Shown here: positions 34,559 to 43,512 of the stretch, piece by piece
Layout: each line of letters starts with the position of its first letter
Numbering within the stretch: the stretch's first letter is position 1
Origin: Amycolatopsis rifamycinica
GTDB taxonomy: Bacteria; Actinomycetota; Actinomycetes; Mycobacteriales; Pseudonocardiaceae
Length of the DNA: 64,000 nt
Reading direction: 5' to 3'
NCBI RefSeq assembly: GCF_000695625.1
Contig: NZ_JMQI01000074.1
Location: 124,001-188,000, forward strand
Notes under the pieces: model-generated
Database searches by the model: none
What the model saw: only the letters and a program-made list of their open reading frames with translations
What the model was told of the DNA's origin: nothing
Position numbers and translations under genes: made by a program

Positions 34559-35106
34559 ACCCCACGCTGCCGGCCCAGCCGCAGCGCGGAGACGAGGAAG
34601 AAGACGCCGCCCAGCGTGGCGTACCCGGCCAGTGCCGTCAGTGACGCACCGTCCTTTGTGGCCTGCAGGAGGAACGAAGTACCGGCCACGACGGAGATCG
34701 CGCCACTGAGGATCATCGGCCACTGGCCGCCGAGGCCACGCCGGGCGACGCCGACGACGAGCTGGACCACGCCGGCCACGATCGCCCAGGTGCCCCACAC
34801 CCGCAGCACCCCGGGGATCCCGGACGAGGCGGCGACGGCCAGGCCGCCGGCGGCGAGCAGGCTGATCGCGACGTTCGCGTAGAGCGCCGCGATCGGCCTG
34901 CCCGTCTTCGCCGAACGCGCGTCGAGCACGGCGGCGAGCACGTCGAACAGCGGGTACAGCACCAGCAACGCGATGCTGACCGGACCGAGACTCGACGCCG
35001 TCGCGAAGAGCAGGCCCGCCCAGACGAGGGCGAACGCGAACCGGACGAAGTAGAGCCGGCGCAGGGGTTCCGCGAGGCCGGCGGCCGGAGCGGTGTTCGT
35101 GGTCAT
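34546..35106 (-). CDS. Small integral membrane protein, HdeD/DUF308-like
   Basis: A 186-residue protein with about six hydrophobic helices and little soluble sequence (FVRFAFALVWAGLLFATA, ALLVLYPLFDVLAAVLDAR, WGTWAIVAGVVQLVVGVARR, GQWPMILSGAISVVAGTSFLLQA). The spacing and the VLDARSAKTGR loop suggest the HdeD/DUF308 group, whose function in actinobacteria is not established. It is divergent from a TetR gene, with paired operators in between, so it is probably that regulator's target. Membrane protection or transport would be guesses. Confidence 0.75.
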   Translation of the reverse strand: MTTNTAPAAGLAEPLRRLYFVRFAFALVWAGLLFATASSLGPVSIALLVLYPLFDVLAAVLDARSAKTGRPIAALYANVAISLLAAGGLAVAASSGIPGVLRVWGTWAIVAGVVQLVVGVARRGLGGQWPMILSGAISVVAGTSFLLQATKDGASLTALAGYATLGGVFFLVSALRLGRQRGVQPQ

Positions 35107-35120
35107 GGACTCTCCTGGGT

Positions 35121-35193
35121 AGATAGAACGATCTGTCTCGTTGGCGACTATGGCAGCGCCCCGGCATCGCCGTCAAGACCGACCGTTCTATCT
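35121..35193. promoter_or_regulatory. Paired operators between the membrane protein and tetR genes
   Basis: AGATAGAACGATCTGTC (35121-35137) and an inverted near-copy (35177-35193, two differences) flank the divergent promoters. This supports control of both genes by the adjacent TetR protein. Confidence 0.75.
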
Positions 35194-35231
35194 GCTAGGC
35201 TCGGCACGAGCGATCCGGGAGGTGGACGTCG

Positions 35232-35825
35232 GTGTCCGAAGCACGAGCACGGCTGCTGAGCTCGGCGAGCCGGCTGTTCTACACCGAAGGCCTGCACTCG
35301 GTCGGCATCGACCGGGTCATCGCCGACGCGGGCGTCACCCGGGCCACGCTCTACCGGCACTTCCCCAGCAAGGACGACCTCCTGGTCGCGTACCTGACCG
35401 AAGCGGACCAGCTCATCCGCACCCAGGTGGCGGCCGCGCGGTCGGGTTCGGCGGGCGGCTCGCCCGGCGACGCCGTCCGGGCGGTGGCCGCGACGATCGC
35501 CGACGGCATCTCCTCCCCCGGGTTCCGGGGCTGCGCGTTCCTCAACGCCGCCGCGGAATACCCGGACCCCGCCCACCCGGTGCACCGGGCCGTCCTCGCG
35601 CACCGGCAGTGGTTCCTGGACACCGTCACGGAGCTGCTCGCCGCGACGGGCGAACCCGACCCGGAGCCGGCGGCGCAGCACTTCGTCATGCTCCGCGACG
35701 GCGCCATGGCCGCGGGCTGCCTCACCGACCCGGCGCCGATCTGCGCCACGTTCCTCCGCGGCGTGGAAGGAATCTTGAGCCACCGGGGCGCGCCCGCGAC
35801 GGCCGGCGGCCGGCGCCGGAAGTGA
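35232..35825 (+). CDS. TetR/AcrR-family regulator
   Basis: A 197-residue protein. The helix-turn-helix is ARLLSSASRLFYTEGLHSVGIDRVIADAGVTRATLYRHFPSKDDLLVAYL (residues 5-55), with a C-terminal ligand domain of the TetR_C_11-like type containing SPGFRGCAFLNAAAEYPDPAHPV, a pattern seen in regulators of small dehydrogenases and membrane proteins. GTG start with GGGAGG upstream. The divergent membrane protein and the paired inverted operators indicate local autoregulation. Confidence 0.9.
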   Translation: MSEARARLLSSASRLFYTEGLHSVGIDRVIADAGVTRATLYRHFPSKDDLLVAYLTEADQLIRTQVAAARSGSAGGSPGDAVRAVAATIADGISSPGFRGCAFLNAAAEYPDPAHPVHRAVLAHRQWFLDTVTELLAATGEPDPEPAAQHFVMLRDGAMAAGCLTDPAPICATFLRGVEGILSHRGAPATAGGRRRK

Positions 35826-35893
35826 ACCAGCCCGCCCGGGCCGGCACCGCACCGCTCGGTTGAGCGCGCCACCGCGTGGGTATTCCTGCCGGT

Positions 35894-36544
35894 ATGGGTG
35901 CTTGGGGCAAACGGCTCGTCGCGTTGGCCGTGGCCGTGGTGGTTCTCGTCGCCGCGGTCCTCGTCGCTTCGGCGGTGCACCTGTTGCCCCAATGGCGCAA
36001 CCCGTTCGCCCAGCAGACCGAAGAGCACTCCGGCCCGGTGCTGCTGCAGTCGATCGTGGAGCTCTCCCGCTACGAGGCGGCCAGCGGCTCGTTCCAGGTG
36101 GTCGTCGACATCAGCACCAGCTCCGCCCTGCCCAAGTTCCTCGTGGGCAGCGACACCCTGTTCATCGGAGTCGGCACGGACAACGCGTACGTGGACTTCT
36201 CGGGGCTGAAGGGGGACGCGGTCCAGGTCTCCGAAGACCGCCAGTCCGCCTCGATCAGGCTGGGACACGCGCAACTGGAGCCGGCGACGCTGGACGTGCA
36301 CGAGTCCCATGTGTACGCCCGGCAGCAGGGCCTCTTCACCCGGATCAACGAGTTCCTCGGCGGGAACCCCAACTCGCAGCAGGCGCTGTACGAGCTCGCC
36401 CAGAAGCAGATCCAGGCCGCGGCCGCGAAGAGCTCGCTGGTGGCCGACGCCGAGCGGAACACCCGGACGATGCTGACCGGATTGCTGCAGTCGCTGGGCT
36501 ACAAAAACATCACCGTCACCTACGCCGACCGCGATCCCGGCTGA
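35894..36544 (+). CDS. DUF4230-domain membrane-anchored protein
   Basis: A 216-residue protein with one N-terminal membrane helix (VALAVAVVVLVAAVLVASAVHLL) and an extracytoplasmic domain. The segment VLLQSIVELSRYEAASGSFQVVVDI and the later TRTMLTGLLQSLGYKNITVTYA are characteristic of DUF4230, a family of unknown function common in Gram-positive bacteria. ATG 35894 is used; a GTG six codons upstream is possible. It is monocistronic between the TetR gene and a converging GH127 gene. Confidence 0.75.
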   Translation: MGAWGKRLVALAVAVVVLVAAVLVASAVHLLPQWRNPFAQQTEEHSGPVLLQSIVELSRYEAASGSFQVVVDISTSSALPKFLVGSDTLFIGVGTDNAYVDFSGLKGDAVQVSEDRQSASIRLGHAQLEPATLDVHESHVYARQQGLFTRINEFLGGNPNSQQALYELAQKQIQAAAAKSSLVADAERNTRTMLTGLLQSLGYKNITVTYADRDPG

Positions 36545-36546
36545 TG

Positions 36547-36579
36547 ACCGGCCGGCGCCGCACCGCGACGCCGGCCGGT
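36547..36579. terminator. Bidirectional terminator hairpin
   Basis: An 11-bp perfect stem (36547-36557 with 36569-36579) between the converging DUF4230 and GH127 genes. Confidence 0.7.
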
Positions 36580-36586
36580 GTCCGGG

Positions 36587-38920
36587 TCAGCCGTTGCGCA
36601 CGAGGCGCCACCGGTTGGCCGCCGCGCCGTTGTCGGGGCCCTGCAAGGCGTAGGCCCCGGCCGAGGTGGAACCGTTCTCGATGGTCAGCAGCTTCCCGCT
36701 GTTGACGTTGCGGATCTTCGACGTCCCGTCGCCCTGGTCGACCAACGTCCAGCGGTGGTCGGCGGTGCCGTTGTCCGACCACTGCAGGACGCGGGCGTTG
36801 TCCGCCGTCGACATGTCCTGGACACCGAGCACCTTGCCGCTGTTGGCGTTGCGGAACCGGACGGCGCTGCCGTCGGTGATCAGTTCCCAGTTGTGGTCCG
36901 CGGTGCCGCTGTCCGACCACTGGAGCGCGCGGCCGCCGTCGGCGGTGGACATGTTCTCGATGCCCAGCACCAGCCCGGTGCCCGCGTTGACCAGCCGGTA
37001 GGTCGTCCCGCCGGAACCGCTGGTGTTCCAGTAGACCGTGTAGTTGAAGCCCTGGGCGTCGTAGAAGGGGACGAGGCTGACCGCGGAACCGTTCGCGGTC
37101 GCGCTGAAGGTGAGCGCGCTGCTGCTGGTCCGGGTGACCGAGGCCGCGTTCAGCGACGGCAGGGCGCTCAGCGTGCTGCTGCCGTAGTTGCCGGCCAGGA
37201 CCACCGGGCCGTAGGTGACCGCCGCGACGTTCGCGTTGTCGTTGGCCGCCTTCAGCGCGACCTTCATCGGCAGCCGGACCGTGACCGTGTCGCCGGAGGC
37301 CCAGGACCGCGACAGGGTGGCGTAGCTGCCGGGTGTCGTGGTGACGTTCTGCGCGACACCGTTGACGCTGATGGTCGCCCCGGCGGCCCAGGCCGGGATG
37401 CGGATGCGCATCGCCCAGGTCCCGCTGACGCTGCCGGTCACGGTCAGCGTGGTGGTGTCACTGGCCGGATAGGACGTCGTCTGGGTGACGGTGATCCCGC
37501 GCTGGGTCCAGGTGAGCACCGAGGGCAGGAACAGGTTCACGATCAGCGTGGTGTCGCTGTAGAAGTAGATCGAGTCCGCCAGCTTCGTCTGGGTTTCCAG
37601 CCCGGTGCCCTGGCAGCACCAGAACGAGTTGTAGTCGGTGCTCCACGTGCCACCGCCCCAGGCCGGGCCGAGGCCGCGGCGGCCGCCCGGGTTGAGCGAG
37701 CTGAAGTAGGTGATGTGCCCGTGGCTGTCGGCCGGGTTCTGCTGGCCGATCATCTGGTTGAGCAGCGCCCGCTCGTAGTAGTCGGCCAGGTCGGCGCGGT
37801 CCGGGTACAGGGCGATCAGTTCCCGGGTCAGCTTGAGCATGTTGTAGGTGTTGCAGCTCTCGCAGGTGTCCTGGTTGAGGTACCCGGCGATGGCGTTGGG
37901 CGCGCGGAAGTGTTCGGCCTGGCTGTTGCCGCCGATGGCGTAGGTGTGCGCGCCGACGGTGATGTTCCACGCGTTGGTGGCGATGTCGCGGTACCGGGTG
38001 GTGCCGGTCGCCTTGTACTCGCGGGCGGCCCCGATCCACTTGGGGACCTGCGTGTTGGCGTGCAGCCCGTTGAGCTGGTCCCGGTTGGCGGCCAGGGGGT
38101 CGAACACGGCGGCGTGGTCGAACCGCTGCGCGACGGTCAGCCACCGGGCGTCGCCGGTGTACTGGTAGAGGTCGGTCAGCACCGCGTTCATCCCGCCGAA
38201 CTCGGTGTTCAGCACCGACTGCATCTGGCTGTAGGAGAGCCGGGCGGTGCGCCGGTCGACCCACGCCGCCAGGTTCAGCAGCACGTCGCGGGCCTGGGTG
38301 CTGTCGAGGTAGCGCCACACGTCGAGCAGGCCGGCCATGGTCTTGTGGACGCAGTAGTAGGGCACGTTCCCGTTCGACAACCGCCCGGCTTCGAGGTTGT
38401 CGAAGTCGGACTCCGGGAATCCGGACAGGTACCCGGCGGCGAATCCGGCGGCGCCGTTGTTCGCCTGGCACTTGGCGAGTTCGGCCACCATGGTCGTGGC
38501 CTTGTCCCGGCACGTGGTGTCCCCGGCGACGGCCCACAGCTGGGCCCACGCGGTCAGGAAGTGCCCTTGCATGTGGCTGCGGAACGGGAAGCTCGGCGCG
38601 TCCCAGCCCCCGTTGGCGGCCGCGCCGTTCGTGGACAGCCGGTGGTTGGCCCGGAAGACGTACAGCAGCCGGTTGACGTCGACGAACCGCAGGTAGTTCT
38701 GCGTCCGGTTCTGGTTGTCCAGCCACCGGCTCGCGGTCAGGCGCACCTGGCCGAGTTCGAAGGGGTACGCGGACACTCCCGCGTCGGGGCGGACCGGCCC
38801 GGTCGCCGCGGCGGCCGCCGAAGCGGCGGGCGCCCAGCCGACGGCGGATCCGGCCGCGGAGGCGATGGCGGTGGCTCCGGCGGCTTGCAGCAGTCGCCGG
38901 CGGCTGATGGAGGAGGGCAC
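36587..38920 (-). CDS. Tat-exported GH127 beta-L-arabinofuranosidase-family enzyme with ricin-like domain
   Basis: A 777-residue protein. A twin-arginine signal (SISRRRLLQAAGATAIA) is followed by an (alpha/alpha)6 barrel of the GH127/DUF1680 family. The metal-thiolate site of this family is visible: Glu354 and Cys356 in CESCNTYN, and Cys435-Cys436 in FWCCQGTG; the nucleophile in the family is one of these Cys residues. Beta-sandwich domains follow, and the last about 140 residues form a ricin-like trefoil with LQWSDSGTADHNWEL and related repeats. It probably removes beta-L-arabinofuranose from plant hydroxyproline-rich glycoproteins or other arabinosides. GTG start with GGAGAA upstream. A perfect LacI-type palindrome is 41 bp upstream. 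Confidence 0.9.
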   Translation of the reverse strand: MPSSISRRRLLQAAGATAIASAAGSAVGWAPAASAAAAATGPVRPDAGVSAYPFELGQVRLTASRWLDNQNRTQNYLRFVDVNRLLYVFRANHRLSTNGAAANGGWDAPSFPFRSHMQGHFLTAWAQLWAVAGDTTCRDKATTMVAELAKCQANNGAAGFAAGYLSGFPESDFDNLEAGRLSNGNVPYYCVHKTMAGLLDVWRYLDSTQARDVLLNLAAWVDRRTARLSYSQMQSVLNTEFGGMNAVLTDLYQYTGDARWLTVAQRFDHAAVFDPLAANRDQLNGLHANTQVPKWIGAAREYKATGTTRYRDIATNAWNITVGAHTYAIGGNSQAEHFRAPNAIAGYLNQDTCESCNTYNMLKLTRELIALYPDRADLADYYERALLNQMIGQQNPADSHGHITYFSSLNPGGRRGLGPAWGGGTWSTDYNSFWCCQGTGLETQTKLADSIYFYSDTTLIVNLFLPSVLTWTQRGITVTQTTSYPASDTTTLTVTGSVSGTWAMRIRIPAWAAGATISVNGVAQNVTTTPGSYATLSRSWASGDTVTVRLPMKVALKAANDNANVAAVTYGPVVLAGNYGSSTLSALPSLNAASVTRTSSSALTFSATANGSAVSLVPFYDAQGFNYTVYWNTSGSGGTTYRLVNAGTGLVLGIENMSTADGGRALQWSDSGTADHNWELITDGSAVRFRNANSGKVLGVQDMSTADNARVLQWSDNGTADHRWTLVDQGDGTSKIRNVNSGKLLTIENGSTSAGAYALQGPDNGAAANRWRLVRNG

Positions 38921-38960
38921 CGGGTTCTCCGTTCGTCAGTGGACAGGGAACGCGCGACGA

Positions 38961-38974
38961 TGTTAGCGCTAACA
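38961..38974. promoter_or_regulatory. Perfect LacI-type operator palindrome
   Basis: TGTTAGCGCTAACA is a 14-bp perfect palindrome with central CG, 41 bp before the GH127 start. It also lies in the divergent region leading to the esterase-GH95 genes. An imperfect version precedes the GH59 operon, suggesting one regulator for both. Confidence 0.75.
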
Positions 38975-39107
38975 AGCATTTCTGTCACCCCACTCCCGAC
39001 CGCGAACTTCCGCGAGGACGGGCGACCGGCGAACCGGCCGCCTCCCAGCCCCGCCGGGAATGGTTTCGCGGAAATTCAACAAATTCATTTCCGGAGCCGC
39101 GGGCCGG

Positions 39108-39124
39108 AACTGAAAGTTTCAGTT
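39108..39124. promoter_or_regulatory. AACTGAAA-G-TTTCAGTT palindrome upstream of the esterase-GH95 operon
   Basis: A 17-bp perfect inverted repeat with one central base, 89 bp before the esterase start. Its core TGAAA-G-TTTCA equals the site before the GH3 gene (13771-13781). A weaker symmetric pair GGAAAT/ATTTCC lies at 39070-39092. Confidence 0.6.
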
Positions 39125-39212
39125 GCGCTGGACGCCCCTTCGAAATCCGTGCTACAACGCCAATATCCTCGAGCAGCCGTCTCGAGGATTTCCCGTCGGC
39201 CGGAGGGTTCGC

Positions 39213-40574
39213 ATGCCCGGGCACCGATCACCGTTCCGCACTCTCGTGACCACCGCGCTGCTCGTGCTGGCCGTCGGCGGCGCTCCCCCGGCCGCCGCCG
39301 CGGCCCCGGTGACCACCGCGGCCGCCACGCCGAGTGCCGGGTGCGGCAAGAACCCCACGCTCACCAGCGGTAAACGGACGATCCAGAGCAACGGCAAGAG
39401 CCGCAGCTTCATCCTGAAGATCCCCGACACCTACGACAACAGCACTCCGCACCGGCTGGCCTTCGGCTTCCACTGGCTCGGCGGCACCGCCGAGCAGGTC
39501 GCCTCGGGCGGCACCGACGGTTACGCCTGGGCCTATTACGGCATGCAGTCCCAGTCCGGCAACTCCACGATCTTCGTGGCGCCGCAGGGCCTCAACAACG
39601 GCTGGGGCAATTCCGGCGGCGAAGACGTGACCTTCACCGACGACATGGTCCGGCTGATCGAGAACGACCTCTGCGTCGACACGACGCAGCTGTTCTCGGT
39701 GGGCTTCAGCTACGGCGGCGCGATGAGCTACGCGCTCGCGTGCGCCAGGGCGACGGTCTTCCGCGCCGTCGCGGCGATCGCCGCCCCCGGCGCGATCAGC
39801 GGGTGCAGCGGCGGCACCCAGCCGATCGCCTACCTCGGGATCCACGGCGTGTCGGACAACATCGGCGCCGGCCGCGGCCTGCGGGACACCTTCGTCCGGA
39901 ACAACGGCTGCACCCCGCAGAACGCTCCCGAGCCCGCCGCGGGCAGCAAAACCCACTACCTCACCGTCTATTCGGGCTGCCGCACCGGTTACCCGGTGGT
40001 CTGGGCCCCGTTCGACGGCGGTCACCAGCAGGGCCCGGTGGACGGCTGCACCGGCTGCGAAAGCGGCGCGCGGAGCTGGACGAAGACCGAGATCTGGAAG
40101 TTCTTCAGCCAGTTCGGCAGTGGCGACCCCGATCCGCCCGCCCCGCCGGTGCAGGTCGGCGTGAACTACTCCCTCGTGGCCGCGCACAGCGGCAAGGCGG
40201 CGGACATCAACGGGGCGTCCACCGCGGCGGGTGCCGCGTTGATCCAGTGGGCCCCGCACACCGCGGCGAACCAGCAGTTCGACTTCCTGGCCACCACCGA
40301 CGGGTACTACCGGATCCGGGCCCGGCACAGCGGCCTGGTCCTGCAGGTCGCGAGCACCGCCGCCGGCGCGGACATCACGCAGCAGCCGGACACCGGCGCG
40401 ACGGCCCAGCAGTGGCGCGTCACCGACCAGGGCGGCGGCGCGGTGAGTCTGGTCAACCGGGCCAGCGGCCTCGCCATGGACGTCTGGGGTGCCTCGACCG
40501 CCGACGGGGCCCGGATCTCCCAGTACGCCGCCTCCGGCGGTGCCAACCAGCGGTTCCAGCTCCAGCGCGCCTGA
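39213..40574 (+). CDS. Secreted CE1/PHB-depolymerase-type esterase with ricin-type lectin domain
   Basis: A 453-residue protein with signal peptide MPGHRSPFRTLVTTALLVLAVGGAPPAAAAAP. The alpha/beta-hydrolase domain has FGFHWLGGTAEQ (oxyanion), GFSYGGAMSY (nucleophile Ser), HGVSDNIG (Asp) and FDGGHQQGP (His), typical of feruloyl/acetylxylan esterases annotated as polyhydroxybutyrate depolymerase. After a DPDPPAPP linker comes a ricin trefoil (residues about 316-453). The next gene's C-terminal trefoil is very similar. ATG with CGGAGGG upstream; the following GH95 gene begins 14 bp after the stop, so the two form an operon. It likely removes acyl groups from plant polysaccharides. Confidence 0.9.
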   Translation: MPGHRSPFRTLVTTALLVLAVGGAPPAAAAAPVTTAAATPSAGCGKNPTLTSGKRTIQSNGKSRSFILKIPDTYDNSTPHRLAFGFHWLGGTAEQVASGGTDGYAWAYYGMQSQSGNSTIFVAPQGLNNGWGNSGGEDVTFTDDMVRLIENDLCVDTTQLFSVGFSYGGAMSYALACARATVFRAVAAIAAPGAISGCSGGTQPIAYLGIHGVSDNIGAGRGLRDTFVRNNGCTPQNAPEPAAGSKTHYLTVYSGCRTGYPVVWAPFDGGHQQGPVDGCTGCESGARSWTKTEIWKFFSQFGSGDPDPPAPPVQVGVNYSLVAAHSGKAADINGASTAAGAALIQWAPHTAANQQFDFLATTDGYYRIRARHSGLVLQVASTAAGADITQQPDTGATAQQWRVTDQGGGAVSLVNRASGLAMDVWGASTADGARISQYAASGGANQRFQLQRA

Positions 40575-40588
40575 GATCGGAGAACGAC

Positions 40589-43438
40589 ATGCCCGACCTG
40601 ACCCGACGGCAGGCGATGCGGCTGGGGGCCGCGCTGGTGCCCCTCGCGTGGACGGCGACCGCACGGGTCGCCTCCGCCGCGCCCGCGGACGTCCGCGCGG
40701 TGAACGACCTCGCGCTCTGGTACGACAAGCCGGCCGGCACCGAATGGCTGCGTGCGCTGCCGATCGGCAACGGCAGGCTGGGCGCCATGGTGTTCGGCAA
40801 CACCGACACCGAACGCCTGCAGCTCAACGAGGACACGGTCTGGGCGGGCGGCCCGCACGACTACAGCAACACCCAGGGCGCGGCGGCGCTGGCGCAGATC
40901 CGCCAGCTGGTGTTCTCGAACCAGTGGACGCAGGCGCAGTCCCTGATCGACCAGAAGATGCTCGGCTCCCCCGCCGCGCAGCAGCCGTACCAGCCCGTCG
41001 GCACCCTGAGCCTCGCGCTGGCCGGCGGGAGCGGGGCGTCGTCGTACCAGCGGTGGCTCGACCTGACCACCGCCACGACGGTCGCCACCTACGTCGCGAA
41101 CAACGTGCGGTACCGGCGTGAAGCGTTCGCCAGCGCCGTGGACCAGGTGATCGTCCTGCGGCTGACGGCCGAGACACCCGGCTCGATCTCGTTCTCGGCG
41201 TCGCTGGGCACCCCGCAGCGGGCGTCGGCGTCCAGCCCGAACGGCACCACCATCGCGCTCGACGGCGTTTCGAGCGACAGCCGGGGCATCGCCGGTTCGG
41301 TCCGGTTCCTCGCCCTGGTCAGCGCGACCACCGAAGGCGGGACCACCAGCAGCTCCGGCGGCACGCTGCGGGTGTCCGGCGCCAACGCCGTGACGCTGTT
41401 CATCTCGGTCGGCACCAGTTACGTCGACTACCGCACGGTGAACGGGGACTACCAGGGCATCGCGCGGTCGAGACTGGCCGCCGCCCAGGCGCTCTCCTAC
41501 GACACCCTGCGCAGCCGGCACGTGGCCGACTACCAGAAGCTGTTCGGGCGGACCACCCTCGACCTCGGCCGGACCTCGGCGGCCGACCAGCCGACCGACG
41601 TCCGGATCGCCCAGCACAACAGCGTCAACGACCCGCAGTTCGCGGCCCTGCTCTTCCAGTTCGGCCGCTACCTGCTGATCTCCTCGTCGCGGCCGGGCAC
41701 CCAGCCGGCCAACCTGCAGGGCATCTGGAACGACCAGCTGAACCCGTCGTGGGAGTCGAAGTACACGCTCAACGCCAACCTGCCGATGAACTACTGGCCG
41801 GCCGACGTCACCAACCTGGCCGAGTGCTACGAACCGGTGTTCGCCATGATCTCCGACCTCGCGGTCACCGGGGCCCGCACCGCGCAGGTGGAGTACGGCG
41901 CCCGCGGCTGGGTCACCCACCACAACACCGACGGGTGGCGCGGATCCTCCATTGTGGACTTCGCGCAGGCCGGCATGTGGCAGACCGGCGGGGCCTGGCT
42001 CGCCACCATGATCTGGGACCACTACCGGTTCACCGGCGACGTCGCCTTCCTGCGCGCCCGCTACCCGCTGCTGAAGGGCGCCGCCCAGTTCTTCCTCGAC
42101 ACCCTGGTGACCGAACCGTCGCTGGGCTACCTGGTCACCAACCCGTCGAACTCGCCCGAGCTGAACCACCACACGAACGCGTCCGTGTGCGCGGGGCCGA
42201 CGATGGACATGCAGATCCTGCGCGACCTGTTCGACGGCTGCGCCGGCGCGTGCCAGGTGCTGGGCGTGGACGCCGCCTTCGCCGACCAGGTCAGGGCGGC
42301 GCGCCAGCGGCTGGCGCCGATGAAGGTCGGCTCGCGCGGGAACATCCAGGAATGGCTCTACGACTGGGTGGAGACCGAGCGGACCCACCGGCACATCTCG
42401 CACCTGTACGGGCTGTACCCGAGCAACCAGATCAGCAAGCGCGGCACGCCCCAGCTGTTCACCGCGGCCCGCCGGACCCTGGAACTGCGCGGCGACGACG
42501 GCACCGGCTGGTCACTGGCCTGGAAGATCAACTACTGGGCCCGGATGGAGGAGGGCGCCAAGGCGCACGACCTGCTCCGGCTCCTGGTGCGCACGGACCG
42601 CTTGGCGCCCAACATGTTCGACCTGCACCCGCCGTTCCAGATCGACGGCAACTTCGGCGCGACGTCCGGCATCGCGGAACTGCTGCTGCACAGCCACAAC
42701 GGCGAGCTGCACGTGCTGCCGGCGCTGCCGCCCGCCTGGCCGTCCGGCCGCGTCACGGGCCTGCGCGGCCGCGGCGGCTACACGGTCGGGGCGGCCTGGA
42801 GCAGCGGCGCGGCGACGGAGCTGACCATCACGCCGGACCGCGACGGCGAGGTCAAGGTCCGCAGCCGGCTGTTCGCCGCGACCTACGAAGTGCTCGACAC
42901 CACGAGCGGCACCCCGGTGCAGCCGGTGTCCGTCGAGGCCGACCTGGTCCGTTTCATCGGCCAGGCGGGCCACACCTACCGCGCCACCGCCCTCGGCGGG
43001 CCGCCGCCGGTGGTGGAACCCGGGGTGAACTACCGGCTCGTCGCGCAGCACAGCGGCAAATCGGCCGACATCAACGGCGGCTCGACCGCGGCCGGCGCGG
43101 CCCTGATCCAGTGGACGGCCACCAGCGGGCTCAACCAGCAGTTCGACTTCCTGCCCTCCGACGGCGGCTACCACCGCATCCGGTCGCGCATCAGCGGCCT
43201 GGTGCTCCAGGTCGCCTCCACCGCCACCGGGGCGGACATCACCCAGCAACCGGACACCGGCGCGACGACCCAGCAGTGGCAGGTGACCGACCAGGGCGGC
43301 GGCGTGGTGAGCCTGGTCAACCGCGCCAGCGGCCTCGCCATGGACGTGTGGAGCGCTTCGACGGCCGACGGCGCCCGCATTTCGCAGTGGACGGTGACCG
43401 GGGCCACCAACCAGCGTTTCCTGCTCCAGCGGTTGTGA
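40589..43438 (+). CDS. Tat-exported GH95 alpha-L-fucosidase/galactosidase-type enzyme with ricin-type lectin domain
   Basis: A 949-residue protein. A Tat-like signal (LTRRQAMRLGAALVPLAW) precedes the GH95 domains: beta-sandwich start LWYDKPAGTEWLRALPIGNGRLGAMVFG, substrate-binding YTLNANLPMNYWPA with Asn-x-Asn, general acid Glu588 (GNIQEWLYDW), and Asp686 (PPFQIDGNFGATSGIAELLLHSH). GH95 enzymes invert terminal alpha-1,2-L-fucose, or L-galactose in some plant-directed members, as found on xyloglucan side chains. A C-terminal ricin trefoil (residues about 812-949) closely matches that of the upstream esterase. Second gene of the operon; GGAG upstream of the ATG. Confidence 0.93.
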   Translation: MPDLTRRQAMRLGAALVPLAWTATARVASAAPADVRAVNDLALWYDKPAGTEWLRALPIGNGRLGAMVFGNTDTERLQLNEDTVWAGGPHDYSNTQGAAALAQIRQLVFSNQWTQAQSLIDQKMLGSPAAQQPYQPVGTLSLALAGGSGASSYQRWLDLTTATTVATYVANNVRYRREAFASAVDQVIVLRLTAETPGSISFSASLGTPQRASASSPNGTTIALDGVSSDSRGIAGSVRFLALVSATTEGGTTSSSGGTLRVSGANAVTLFISVGTSYVDYRTVNGDYQGIARSRLAAAQALSYDTLRSRHVADYQKLFGRTTLDLGRTSAADQPTDVRIAQHNSVNDPQFAALLFQFGRYLLISSSRPGTQPANLQGIWNDQLNPSWESKYTLNANLPMNYWPADVTNLAECYEPVFAMISDLAVTGARTAQVEYGARGWVTHHNTDGWRGSSIVDFAQAGMWQTGGAWLATMIWDHYRFTGDVAFLRARYPLLKGAAQFFLDTLVTEPSLGYLVTNPSNSPELNHHTNASVCAGPTMDMQILRDLFDGCAGACQVLGVDAAFADQVRAARQRLAPMKVGSRGNIQEWLYDWVETERTHRHISHLYGLYPSNQISKRGTPQLFTAARRTLELRGDDGTGWSLAWKINYWARMEEGAKAHDLLRLLVRTDRLAPNMFDLHPPFQIDGNFGATSGIAELLLHSHNGELHVLPALPPAWPSGRVTGLRGRGGYTVGAAWSSGAATELTITPDRDGEVKVRSRLFAATYEVLDTTSGTPVQPVSVEADLVRFIGQAGHTYRATALGGPPPVVEPGVNYRLVAQHSGKSADINGGSTAAGAALIQWTATSGLNQQFDFLPSDGGYHRIRSRISGLVLQVASTATGADITQQPDTGATTQQWQVTDQGGGVVSLVNRASGLAMDVWSASTADGARISQWTVTGATNQRFLLQRL

Positions 43439-43455
43439 GATCCGCCGAGTCGGCG

Positions 43456-43495
43456 CGGCCGGGTTCGGACCACACCAGTGGATCGAGCCCGGCCG
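43456..43495. terminator. Bidirectional terminator hairpin
   Basis: A 12-bp stem with a single G-T pair (43456-43467 with 43484-43495), in the short convergent gap between the GH95 and TetR genes. Confidence 0.6.
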
Positions 43496-43512
43496 GGCGC
43501 CCGAGACCGGAC

